This document shows, in pieces, positions 50,874 through 59,195 of a DNA stretch of 64,000 nt (position 1 is its first letter; every line of letters begins with the position of its first letter). Origin of the DNA: Amycolatopsis sp. CA-126428 (GTDB taxonomy: Bacteria; Actinomycetota; Actinomycetes; Mycobacteriales; Pseudonocardiaceae); the NCBI RefSeq assembly GCF_002904335.1, contig NZ_PPHF01000087.1:1-64000 (forward strand). The letters run 5' to 3'. A model generated the notes under the pieces. The model was not told the DNA's origin and did no database searches. It saw only the letters and a program-made list of their open reading frames with translations. The position numbers were made by a program, and so were the translations under genes.

Positions 50874-50912
50874 GTGTATCAGCGTACACATCATTGTGTA
50901 TGCTCGTACACA
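50872..50912. promoter_or_regulatory. twin operators between epoxide hydrolase and tetR genes
   Basis: TGTGTA, six bases, TACACA occurs twice: 50873-50890 and 50895-50912, 22 bases apart. Each touches the start codon of one of the two divergent genes, so bound TetR would block both. Confidence 0.8.
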
Positions 50913-51472
50913 TGAGTTCGCGCGACGCGGCCGCCACCCGGCAGCGGATCCTGGAGCACGCTCGACGCCACTTCGCCCGGCACAGCTACACAGCCGTCAC
51001 GGTCAAGGGCGTGGCCGACGCCGCCGGCGTGTCGCCCAACCTCATCACCCGCTACTTCGGCGGCAAGGACGGCCTTTTCCTGGCCGCGACGCGCGTGGAG
51101 ATCGCGGTCGCGGACTCCTTCGACGGCGACCGGTCCACGCTGGGCGCCCGGCTCGCGGCGAACATCGTCCGGCGCTGGTTCGGCGCCCCCGGGGAAGATC
51201 CGCTGCTGGTGCTGCACCGCGCGTCCGGCGAACGCCCGGAGGCGGCGGAGGCGCTGGCCGCGTTCCTCGACACGCACTCACTGGAGCCGCTACAGCGCTA
51301 CCTGCGCGACAGCGGCCTCGACGACGCGGACGCCCGCAGCCGGGCCGCCGCGATCGACGCGTTCGTGCTCGGCGTCTCGACGCGCCGCCGGGTCCTGCGG
51401 TCCGAATTGGGCGATCCCGCCGCACTGGAGGCTTGGCTGGGTGCCACCATCCAGCGGCTGGCCGACGGCTAG
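50912..51472 (+). CDS. TetR-family regulator of the epoxide hydrolase gene
   Basis: Codes for 186 residues. HTH near 8-55 (TRQRILEHARRHFARHSYTA, then VTVKGVADAAGVSPNLITRY), ligand domain after. ATG at 50912 is preferred over the TTG at 50894 because the latter lies before the second operator. Divergent from epoxide hydrolase with twin operators; the stop overlaps the convergent small gene by 4 bases. Confidence 0.92.
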   Translation: MSSRDAAATRQRILEHARRHFARHSYTAVTVKGVADAAGVSPNLITRYFGGKDGLFLAATRVEIAVADSFDGDRSTLGARLAANIVRRWFGAPGEDPLLVLHRASGERPEAAEALAAFLDTHSLEPLQRYLRDSGLDDADARSRAAAIDAFVLGVSTRRRVLRSELGDPAALEAWLGATIQRLADG

Positions 51473-51627
51473 CTCGAGAACCAGAAGATCGCGCCGCCGA
51501 TGGCGAGCAGCGCCGCGACACCCAGGACCACGGCCATGAACTTCGCCGTCTTCCACGTCGAGTAGACGCCGCCCACCAGGAAACCGCCCAGGGCGAGCAG
51601 AAGGACGCCGACGACTCCGCTGTTCAT
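51469..51627 (-). CDS. small two-helix membrane protein (52 residues)
   Basis: MNSGVVGVLLLALGGFLVGG starts a first helix, a short charged loop (YSTWKTAKF) follows, then a second helix (AVVLGVAALLAIGGAIFW) and the end FSS. Codon use is normal and the frame is closed exactly against the tetR stop (4-base convergent overlap). No family recognised; typical of small actinobacterial membrane proteins. Confidence 0.65.
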   Translation of the reverse strand: MNSGVVGVLLLALGGFLVGGVYSTWKTAKFMAVVLGVAALLAIGGAIFWFSS

Positions 51628-51644
51628 GTCGGTTAGGGTGCCAC

Positions 51645-52376
51645 ATGTCCTTGGAGTTGATCGTGCTGGGCAGCGCGACCCCGTACCCCCGCCCCGGCGA
51701 GCCGTGCTCGGGGTACCTCGTCCGCGGGAACGGCACGACCGTCTGGCTGGACGCCGGCCCCGGCACCCTCGCCGCGCTGCAGGACCACACCGCGTTCACC
51801 GACGTCGACGCCATCTGGATCTCGCACCTGCACGCCGACCACGTCGCCGACTTGCTGCCGGCGGTGTACGCGCTGCTCTTCGCCGATCTCCGGCCCGCGA
51901 AGCCGCTGCCGCTCTACGGGCCGCCCGGGATCCGCGACCGGCTCGGTGACTTCCTCAGCAACACCGGCCCGGCGCCGATCGAGCAGGCCTTTCACGTGCA
52001 CGAGCTGCACGACGGCCACTTCGCCGAAGTGCACGGCCTGACCCTGGCCACGACCGCGGTCGAACACGGCTTCCCCGCCTTCGGCGTCCGCGTCACCGAC
52101 GGTGACCGCGTGCTCGCCTACTCCGGTGACACCGGCCCGTGCGCCGCCCTCACCGAACTGGCCAACGGCGCCGACCTCTTCCTCTGCGAGGCCGACGGTC
52201 CGGACCCGTCCCCGGTGCACCTCACGCCGGAGGACGCGGCCCGCGCCGCGCACGGGGCCGGGCGGCTCCTGCTGACCCACCTCGGCCCGTTCCTGACGCC
52301 GGAGCAGGCCGCCGAGCGCGCCGCGACCGTCCACACGGGAAGCATCGAGGTCGCGGCGGCCGGCGTCCGGTACTAG
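51645..52376 (+). CDS. metallo-beta-lactamase-fold hydrolase (ribonuclease Z-like)
   Basis: Codes for 243 residues. HLHADHVAD near 63-71 is the zinc motif; YSGDTGP near 165 and LLLTHLGPF near 215 give the other ligands. The start LELIVLGSATPYPRPGEPCS resembles RNase Z/arylsulfatase-like branches of the fold. TAGGGT (51634-51639) five bases before ATG marks a leaderless start. The end overlaps convergent hisB by 4 bases. Confidence 0.88.
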   Translation: MSLELIVLGSATPYPRPGEPCSGYLVRGNGTTVWLDAGPGTLAALQDHTAFTDVDAIWISHLHADHVADLLPAVYALLFADLRPAKPLPLYGPPGIRDRLGDFLSNTGPAPIEQAFHVHELHDGHFAEVHGLTLATTAVEHGFPAFGVRVTDGDRVLAYSGDTGPCAALTELANGADLFLCEADGPDPSPVHLTPEDAARAAHGAGRLLLTHLGPFLTPEQAAERAATVHTGSIEVAAAGVRY

Positions 52377-52972
52377 AGCACGCCCTTCGTCGAGGGGATG
52401 CCGCCCGCGCGCGGGTCCGGCTCGGTCGCCGCGCGCAACGCGCGGGCCACCGCCTTGTACTCCGCCTCCGCGATGTGGTGCGGGTCGCGGCCGTGGATCA
52501 CCCGCACGTGCAACGCGATCTGGGCGTGGAACGCCAGCGAGTCGAACACGTGCCGGGTCAGGACGAACGGGTAGTTGCCGCCGATGGTGAACGTGGTGAA
52601 CTGCTCCGGCTCGCCCACGTGCACGCAGTACGGCCGGCCCGAGACGTCGACCGCCGCGTGGGCGAGGGTTTCGTCCATCGGGATCCACGCGTCGCCGAAG
52701 CGGCGGATGCCGCTCTTGTCGCCCAGGGCCTGGCGGATCGCCTGGCCCAGCACGATCGCCGTGTCCTCCACCGTGTGGTGGGCGTCGATGTGGATGTCGC
52801 CGGTGGCCTCGACCTTCAGGTCCAGCGAGCCGTGGACGCCGAACGCCGTCAGCATGTGGTCGTAGAACGGGACGCCGGTCGAGATGTCGACTTCGCCCGT
52901 TCCGTCGAGGTCCAGCTGGACGAAGATCGAGGACTCCTTGGTGGTCCGTTCGACCTTGCCGATGCGGGTCAT
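52373..52972 (-). CDS. hisB: imidazoleglycerol-phosphate dehydratase
   Basis: Codes for 199 residues. Sixth step of histidine synthesis. Metal-binding motifs DAHHTVED (near 66) and DPHHIAEAEYKA (near 163), plus FYDHMLTAFGVHGSLDL near 36, are intact; no phosphatase domain is fused. ATG overlaps the hisC stop by 4 bases. Last gene of hisDCB here. Confidence 0.97.
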   Translation of the reverse strand: MTRIGKVERTTKESSIFVQLDLDGTGEVDISTGVPFYDHMLTAFGVHGSLDLKVEATGDIHIDAHHTVEDTAIVLGQAIRQALGDKSGIRRFGDAWIPMDETLAHAAVDVSGRPYCVHVGEPEQFTTFTIGGNYPFVLTRHVFDSLAFHAQIALHVRVIHGRDPHHIAEAEYKAVARALRAATEPDPRAGGIPSTKGVL

Positions 52973-54069
52973 CGCGAGACTTCCTTACTCGCCTCGAGGA
53001 AGGCGTCGTTCTCTTCCGGGGTGCCGATGCTCACGCGCAGGTGACCGGGGATGCCCGGGTCGCGGATCAGCACCCCCCGATCCAAATAGGACTGCCAAGC
53101 CGCCGAAGGCGAAGCGAACCGTCCGAAGAGGACGAAGTTCGAGTCGCTCGGCACCGGGTCGTAACCCAGTCCCGCCAGCGCTTCCACGACGCGGTCGCGT
53201 TCCGCGGCCAGCTTGTGCACACTGTCCAAAGTGGCGTCCGCGTGCCGCAGGGCCGCCCGCGCCGCCGCCTGCGTCAGCCGGGACAGGTGGTAGGGCAGGC
53301 GCACCAGCTGCAGCGCGTCGACGACCGCCGGGGCCGCCGCCAGGTAGCCGAGCCGCCCGCCCGCGAAGGCGAACGCCTTGCTCATCGTGCGCGAGACGAT
53401 CAGCCGCGACGGGTAGTCCGCCAGCAGCTCGACCGCGCTCGGCTGCGACGAGAACTCCGCGTACGCCTCGTCGACCACGACGATGCCGGTGGCCACGTCG
53501 AGCAGGGACCGCAGCTCGGAAAGCGGGATCGAGCCGCCCGTCGGGTTGTTCGGGCTGGTGACGAACACGACGTCCGGACGCCGTTCCGCGATGACCGCGG
53601 CCGCCGCGGCCGTGTCGAGGCTGAAGTCGTCGCGGCGCGGCGCCGGCACCCACTCGGTGCGGGTGCCCGACGCGATGATCGGGTGCATCGAGTACGACGG
53701 CTCGAAGCCGAGCGCGCTGCGCCCGGGACCGCCGAACGCCTGCAGGATCTGCTGCAGCACCTCGTTGGACCCGTTGGCGGCCCAGACGTTCGCCTCCGAC
53801 AGCACCACCCGCGTCGACACGCTCAGGTAGTCGGCCAGGTCCTGGCGCAGCGCCACCGCGTCGCGATCCGGGTAGCGGTGCAGCTCGGCCGCCTCGAGAC
53901 GGACCGCCTCGGCCACGTCCGCGACCAGCTCGGGCGGCGGCGGGTACGGGTTCTCGTTCGTGTTGAGCCGGATCGGGACATCCAGCTGCGGTGCGCCGTA
54001 CGGCGACTTGCCGCGCAGGTCGTCCCGCAGCGGCAGCTGGTCCAGGGTGACCTCTTCGCCGATCGTCAT
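52969..54069 (-). CDS. hisC: histidinol-phosphate aminotransferase
   Basis: Codes for 366 residues. PLP enzyme. LNTNENPYPPPPEL near 35, NGSNEVLQQILQAF near 98, SPNNPTGG near 165, DEAYAEF near 195 and the PLP Lys in SRTMSKAFAFAGGRLGY near 230 are all as expected. ATG overlaps the hisD stop by 4 bases (ATGA). Confidence 0.97.
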   Translation of the reverse strand: MTIGEEVTLDQLPLRDDLRGKSPYGAPQLDVPIRLNTNENPYPPPPELVADVAEAVRLEAAELHRYPDRDAVALRQDLADYLSVSTRVVLSEANVWAANGSNEVLQQILQAFGGPGRSALGFEPSYSMHPIIASGTRTEWVPAPRRDDFSLDTAAAAAVIAERRPDVVFVTSPNNPTGGSIPLSELRSLLDVATGIVVVDEAYAEFSSQPSAVELLADYPSRLIVSRTMSKAFAFAGGRLGYLAAAPAVVDALQLVRLPYHLSRLTQAAARAALRHADATLDSVHKLAAERDRVVEALAGLGYDPVPSDSNFVLFGRFASPSAAWQSYLDRGVLIRDPGIPGHLRVSIGTPEENDAFLEASKEVSR

Positions 54070-55391
54070 CGGACCGAACCTCCGAAGCGCGCGGTGACGG
54101 CCTCGCCGTGCGCGGGCAGGTCCTCGGCGTCGGCCAGCGCGACGACGCGGCCGGCGACCTCGCGCAGCGCGTCCTCGGTGTAGTCCACGACGTGGATGCC
54201 CTTGAGGAAGCTCTGCACGGACAGGCCCGAGGAGTGGCGGGCGAACCCGCCGGTGGGCAGGACGTGGTTGGACCCGGCGCAGTAGTCGCCCAGCGACACC
54301 GGGGCGTACGCGCCGACGAAGATCGCGCCGGCGTTGCGGACCCGGGCGGCGACCGCGCGCGCGTCCGCCGTCTGGATCTCCAGGTGCTCGGCGGCGTAGG
54401 CGTCGACGACGCGCAGGCCGTCGTCCACTGTGGACACCAGGATGATGCCGGACTGCTTGCCCGCCAGCGCTTCGGCGACCCGCGAACTGTGCTTCGTCGC
54501 GGCGACGCGGTTCACCAGTTCCTTGTCGACGGCGTCGGCCAGCTCGGCCGACGTCGTCACCAGGACACTCGCGGCGAGGGGGTCGTGCTCGGCCTGGCTG
54601 ATCAGGTCGGCGGCGACGTGCACCGGGTCGGCCGTCTCGTCGGCGAGGATGGCGATCTCGGTGGGCCCGGCCTCGGCGTCGATGCCGATCAGGCCGCGCA
54701 GGAGCCGCTTGGCCGCGGTGAGGTAGATGTTGCCCGGCCCGGTGACGACGTCGACCGGGGCGAGCTCGGCGCCGTCGGTGTCCGTGCCGCCGTACGCCAG
54801 CAGCGCGACGGCCTGCGCGCCGCCGGCCGCCCAGACCTCGTCGACGCCGAGCAGCTCGGCCGCGGCGAGGATGGTCGGGTGCGGCAGGCCGTCGAACGCG
54901 GCCTGCGGCGGCGAGCAGACGACCAGGGAGCCGACGCCGGCGATCTGCGCCGGGACGACGTTCATCACCACCGTCGAGGGGTACACGGCCAGCCCGCCCG
55001 GCGCGTACAGGCCGACGCGCTCGACCGGCACCCACTTCTCGGTGACCGTGCCGCCCTCGACGACGGTGGTCGTGACGTCGGTGCGGCGCTGCTCGGCGTG
55101 CACCTTCCGGGCGCGGGTGATCGACTCCTCGAGCGCGGCGCGCACGGCCGGGTCCAGCTCGGCCAGCGCCTTCGTCAACCGCTCACGCGGCACCCGCACG
55201 GACGCGGGCCGCACCTTGTCGAACTTTTCGGTGTACTCGAGGACGGCTTCGACACCGCGGTCGCGGACCGCCTCGACCACCGGGCGCACGTGATGCAGCG
55301 CCGCGTCCACGTCGTATTCGGCGCGGGGGAGCGTGGCGCGCAGTTCGGCGGCGGTCGGGACCTGCCCTCGCAGGTCGGTGCGGTTCAACAT
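54066..55391 (-). CDS. hisD: histidinol dehydrogenase
   Basis: Codes for 441 residues. Last two oxidations of histidine synthesis, zinc and NAD dependent. GLYAPGGLAVYPSTVVMN, WAAGGAQAVALLAYG, TGPGNIYLTAAKR, AGPTEIAILAD, LISQAEHDP, AEHLEI and GDYCAGSNHVLPTGG are family blocks. ATG at 55391; GTG two codons before is an alternative. First gene of hisDCB; promoter lies between it and the divergent nitrilase gene. Confidence 0.97.
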   Translation of the reverse strand: MLNRTDLRGQVPTAAELRATLPRAEYDVDAALHHVRPVVEAVRDRGVEAVLEYTEKFDKVRPASVRVPRERLTKALAELDPAVRAALEESITRARKVHAEQRRTDVTTTVVEGGTVTEKWVPVERVGLYAPGGLAVYPSTVVMNVVPAQIAGVGSLVVCSPPQAAFDGLPHPTILAAAELLGVDEVWAAGGAQAVALLAYGGTDTDGAELAPVDVVTGPGNIYLTAAKRLLRGLIGIDAEAGPTEIAILADETADPVHVAADLISQAEHDPLAASVLVTTSAELADAVDKELVNRVAATKHSSRVAEALAGKQSGIILVSTVDDGLRVVDAYAAEHLEIQTADARAVAARVRNAGAIFVGAYAPVSLGDYCAGSNHVLPTGGFARHSSGLSVQSFLKGIHVVDYTEDALREVAGRVVALADAEDLPAHGEAVTARFGGSVR

Positions 55392-55485
55392 GACCACCAG
55401 GGTACGAGGTCACGCCGAACGGGTTTTCGGCGATACTCCCTGGTGCGGCGGAATCACGGCCGATCCCAGCATGCAGGAGGCAGCG

Positions 55486-56280
55486 GTGGCGCGAATCGCG
55501 TTGTGCCAGGTCAACTCGGGTGACGATCCGGAGGCGAACCTGAAACTCGTTCGCTCTCGGGTGGAGGCCGCGGTGGCGGACGGCGCGCGGATCGTCGTGT
55601 TCCCCGAAGCGACCATGGCGCGGTTCGGCCGGCCGCTCGAACCGGTCGCGGAGCCCCTCGACGGCCCGTGGGCGTCGGCCGTGGCCGCGGTGGCCGCCGA
55701 GCACGACGTGGTGATCGTGGCCGGCATGTTCACCCCCGCGGACGAGGGCCGGGTCCGCAACACGCTCCTGATCACCGGCGGCGGGCACCACCGCGGCTAC
55801 GACAAGATCCACCTCTACGACGCGTTCGGCTTCGCCGAGTCGGACACGGTGGCGCCCGGTTCCACGGCGACCACGTTCGAGCTCGACGGCGTCGTCTACG
55901 GCGTCGCGACCTGCTACGACGTGCGGTTCCCGGAGCTGTTCCGCGCCCTGGCCGACGACGGCGCCGACGTCGTGCTGCTGCCGGCGTCGTGGGGCGCGGG
56001 CGAGGGCAAGCGCGAGCAGTGGGAGGTCCTGGTGCGCGCGCGGGCGCTGGACTCGGGCTGCTGGGTGCTGGGCTGCGGCCAGGCCGACCCCGCGGCGACG
56101 GACGTCACGGTCAACCCGAAGGCGCCGACGGGCATCGGGTACTCGCTGGTCGCGGACGGCTTCGGCCGGGTGGCCGCCCAGGCCGGGGCGGCGCCGGAGA
56201 CGCTGCTGGTGGACGTGGACACCGCGGTGCCGGCCAAGGCTCGCGCGGCGACGGGAGCCCTGGCCAACCGCCGCCTCTAG
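55486..56280 (+). CDS. carbon-nitrogen hydrolase (nitrilase superfamily)
   Basis: Codes for 264 residues. The Glu-Lys-Cys triad is visible: FPEATMAR (Glu near 41), YDKIHLYDAFGF (Lys near 107), ATCYDVRFPEL (Cys near 145). Amidase of small amides, possibly a metabolite-repair enzyme like NIT2; substrate unknown. GTG has GGAGG 5 bases upstream; longer frames lack such a site. Divergent from hisD. Confidence 0.9.
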   Translation: MARIALCQVNSGDDPEANLKLVRSRVEAAVADGARIVVFPEATMARFGRPLEPVAEPLDGPWASAVAAVAAEHDVVIVAGMFTPADEGRVRNTLLITGGGHHRGYDKIHLYDAFGFAESDTVAPGSTATTFELDGVVYGVATCYDVRFPELFRALADDGADVVLLPASWGAGEGKREQWEVLVRARALDSGCWVLGCGQADPAATDVTVNPKAPTGIGYSLVADGFGRVAAQAGAAPETLLVDVDTAVPAKARAATGALANRRL

Positions 56281-56290
56281 CGGGCCGGCG

Positions 56291-56929
56291 TCAGCGGAGC
56301 AGGCCTTCGCGGATGGCGACGCGGACGAAGCCCGCGCGTCGCCGTTCGCCGGTCTTGTCGCGGATGCGGTCCAGGTACGACCGCACCGTGCGGACGCTGA
56401 TGTTGAGGATCTCGGCCACGTCGACGTCCCGCTCCCCCGCCGCCACCAGGCGGAGGACCTGCTTTTCCCGCTCCGACAGCACGATCTTCGGGCCCGCGTG
56501 CCGCTCTTCGCTGTCCTGGATGATCATCCCGGCCAGCGTCGGCGACACGTACGCGTTGTCGTCGGCGATCGTGCGGATCGCGCGCAGGAGCTCGTCGCCG
56601 TCGACGTCCTTCGACAGGAAGCCCTTCGCGCCCGCCTGCATCGCGCCGAGCACCTCCGGCTGCTCCGCGTGCGCGGACACCACCAGCACCTTGTGCCCCA
56701 TCTGCCCGACCTCCAGGACCGCGGCCGCGTCCTGGACGCCCCGCAGCTTGAGGTCGAGGACGACGACGCTGCCCGCCGCCTGGTCCTGGACCGCGAACCG
56801 GGCCACCGAGTCGGCCACCGCGCCGAGCTCGATGTCCGGGGCCTCGGTCAGCACGCGGGTCAGCGCGTACCGGTAGAGCGGGTGGTCCTCGATCACGCCC
56901 ACGGAGATGGGCCGCGCGGAGTCGCTCAT
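56291..56929 (-). CDS. NarL/LuxR-type response regulator, copy 2
   Basis: Codes for 212 residues. Receiver domain: EDHP near 14, acceptor Asp in VVVLDLKLRGV near 58 and FLSKDVDGDEL Lys near 106. LuxR HTH at the end (VLSEREKQVLRLVAAGERDV, then DVAEILNISVRTVRSYLDRI). ATG overlaps the stop of its paralogue (ATGA). No histidine kinase in the window. Lies downstream of eccB. Confidence 0.92.
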   Translation of the reverse strand: MSDSARPISVGVIEDHPLYRYALTRVLTEAPDIELGAVADSVARFAVQDQAAGSVVVLDLKLRGVQDAAAVLEVGQMGHKVLVVSAHAEQPEVLGAMQAGAKGFLSKDVDGDELLRAIRTIADDNAYVSPTLAGMIIQDSEERHAGPKIVLSEREKQVLRLVAAGERDVDVAEILNISVRTVRSYLDRIRDKTGERRRAGFVRVAIREGLLR

Positions 56930-57621
56930 TTGCGGCCGCCGCGCCGGGGGTTCGCGTCGCCGATCAGGCCGCGCCGGATGGCCTCCTTGACCAGGCCCGG
57001 CCGCCGCCGTTCGCCCGTCTTGTCGCGGATGCGGTCGAGGTAGCCGCGGACCGTCCGGACGCCGATGCCGAGGATCAGCGCGATGTCGACGTCCCGCTCC
57101 CCCGCCGCCACCAGCCGCAGCACCTGCTCCTCGCGCGGCGACAGCTCGGCTTCGGCCGACACGGCGGGCCGGTCGGCGTTGTCCTTCATGATCATCCCGG
57201 CGACCACCGCCGAGACGTACGCGCCGCCGTCGGCGACCGTCTTGATCGCGATCAGCAGCTCGTCCGCGTCGACGTCCTTCGACAGGAACCCGCGCGCCCC
57301 CGCCGCGATGGCGCCGAGCACGACCTCCGGTTCCGCCTGCGCGGAGACCACGAGCACGTGGTGCCCGAGCTCGCAGACCTCCAGCACGGCCGCCGCACCC
57401 GCGACACCCGGCAGGCCCAGGTCGAGCAGGACCACGCTGCCCGGCGGCTGCCGGTGCACGTGGAACCGGGCGACCGAATCGACGACCGCGCCGAGCTCGA
57501 CGAAGTCGGCCTCGGCCAGCACACGTTCCACGGAGACGCGGTAGAGCGGGTGGTCTTCGATGACCGCGACCCGGACCCGCCCCTGGTCCAGTTCACCCTC
57601 GGTCGAACGCTCTTCTGTCAT
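56926..57621 (-). CDS. NarL/LuxR-type response regulator, copy 1
   Basis: Codes for 231 residues; about half identical to copy 2 along its length. IEDHPLYRVSVERVL, acceptor Asp in VVLLDLGLPGVAG, Lys in FLSKDVDADEL, then HTH LSPREEQVLRLVAAGERDVD. ATG 57621 is chosen; GTG at 57636 would overlap eccB. It begins 11 bases after eccB ends, so both regulators may be read with the secretion gene. Confidence 0.92.
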   Translation of the reverse strand: MTEERSTEGELDQGRVRVAVIEDHPLYRVSVERVLAEADFVELGAVVDSVARFHVHRQPPGSVVLLDLGLPGVAGAAAVLEVCELGHHVLVVSAQAEPEVVLGAIAAGARGFLSKDVDADELLIAIKTVADGGAYVSAVVAGMIMKDNADRPAVSAEAELSPREEQVLRLVAAGERDVDIALILGIGVRTVRGYLDRIRDKTGERRRPGLVKEAIRRGLIGDANPRRGGRK

Positions 57622-57632
57622 GTGCACGACTT

Positions 57633-59054
57633 TCACCCCGTTCCACCCGACGGAGCCGGCCGTCCGGCCGTGGCCGGGTCCAGCGCGGGGCCCGTCGGCA
57701 CCAATGCCAGCAAACTACCGGTGACCGGCGGCTTGGCGACGCCTCCGTAGCCGAGCGAGGCCAACGCCTGCGCGGTCACCACCGGGTACTTCCGGCCCGT
57801 GTCGGTCACCAGGTACGCGGTGGCCGAACCGGCTTCGACGACGACGGCTCCCCCCGAGGGAGGCACGAACACCTCGTCCGCCACCCTTGCTTCGGTCCGG
57901 GTGGCGACCTGGATGGCTTTGGCGCCCGCGGGAAGCGGGAATTCGGCCGAAACGAGCAACCGGCTGCCCTGAACGCACAGCGCCACGGCGTTGCCGGTGA
58001 TCGGCGCCTTGCCGGGGATGCGGTCGGGGTAGGCGGCCGGGTCGGCACCGCCGGCGCGCGGCGCGGCGGCCTTCGCGACCGCGGCGACGTCGGCCGCGCG
58101 GACCTCCACCGGCGCGGGCGGCCCGGGGTAGGCGGCGGCGTTGGCCCCCGTCGTCACCAGCAGGCTCGCCTCGGTCTGCCCGACCGGCTCCAGGCCCTCG
58201 CGGCGGACCAGGTAGTACGACGTGGCTGTGCCGGGCGCGGCCATCGCGTCGACGACGGCGAGGACTTCGCCGACCCGGGTGCCGCGGCCGCCCACCGCCG
58301 GCCCGGGATCACCGGCGCCGGCGACCGGCAGCGCGGTCAGGTCCCGGCCGGCCGGGACGGTGTCGAGCCACCGCGACGACACCGCGATCGTCGGGTAGCT
58401 GTCGAACTGCAGCGCCGTCGCGGCCTCGTCGCTCAGCCGGTAGCGCCGTCCCCCGGCGAGCAGGAAGCGCTCCCCCGCCGGCAGCCGCACGATCACGCCC
58501 TGGTCCCGCGGCAGCTCGACGCCGGAGGCGGGCGCAGCCAGCAGGACGGCGGTGCGCGGCTCGGCCGACGCGGGCGCGTCCTGGGTGGTCCGGCTGCAGC
58601 TCGTCCAGGGCGTGGTCACGAGCGCGCTCGACGCCGGCAGCGAGTCGGGCGCGCCGGGGATGCCGATCTGGGTGCCGCGGCCCGCCTTGCCGAGGTTCTC
58701 CGGCGACACGGAAACGGTCGCGTCGCCGTTGCCGCCGGCCAGCAGCCGCGCGGAGGCGTAGTTGAGCACCGGGTGCAGGACGCCGTCGGCACCGAGCACG
58801 AACCGCGCGCCGGTGCCCTCTTCGACGATCACCTTGCCGCCGGCCAGCCAGTCCTTGCCGCCGGCGGGGTTCAGCAGGCCGATGATGCCGAAGACGGCGG
58901 TGACCAGGAGGGCGGCCACGACGCCCAGCACCGTGCCGAGCACGAGCCGGCGGCTGGGCGAGACGGGGTGGTTGGCGTCGGCGGCGACGAGCGCGGAGAC
59001 GAGCCTGCGGCGGAGGAACTGGTAGGCCTGGATCTGGTCCCGCTGCGTCCACAC
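57633..59054 (-). CDS. eccB: type VII secretion protein EccB
   Basis: Codes for 473 residues. One N-terminal helix (VLGTVLGVVAALLVTAVFGI, near 36-55) after the EccB start WTQRDQIQAYQFLRRRLVSA; large outside domain with repeated GDATVSVSPENLG- and VPPSGGAVV-like beta repeats. In the ESX complex EccB spans the membrane and reaches outwards. GTG start set by the family N-terminus. Divergent from eccE. Confidence 0.93.
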   Translation of the reverse strand: MWTQRDQIQAYQFLRRRLVSALVAADANHPVSPSRRLVLGTVLGVVAALLVTAVFGIIGLLNPAGGKDWLAGGKVIVEEGTGARFVLGADGVLHPVLNYASARLLAGGNGDATVSVSPENLGKAGRGTQIGIPGAPDSLPASSALVTTPWTSCSRTTQDAPASAEPRTAVLLAAPASGVELPRDQGVIVRLPAGERFLLAGGRRYRLSDEAATALQFDSYPTIAVSSRWLDTVPAGRDLTALPVAGAGDPGPAVGGRGTRVGEVLAVVDAMAAPGTATSYYLVRREGLEPVGQTEASLLVTTGANAAAYPGPPAPVEVRAADVAAVAKAAAPRAGGADPAAYPDRIPGKAPITGNAVALCVQGSRLLVSAEFPLPAGAKAIQVATRTEARVADEVFVPPSGGAVVVEAGSATAYLVTDTGRKYPVVTAQALASLGYGGVAKPPVTGSLLALVPTGPALDPATAGRPAPSGGTG

Positions 59055-59195
59055 GCTGCTGTGCCCCCGGCTGTGTCCGTCGACCCTCCGAGCACTTGAT
59101 GCTAGGCACCGCACCAGGGGGCGGCGAGGGTAATTTTTACGCCCACGCCGTATCTGGGGAGGCAGTAGCGTCGAGGGCCGGGGAAAGGGGAGCCC

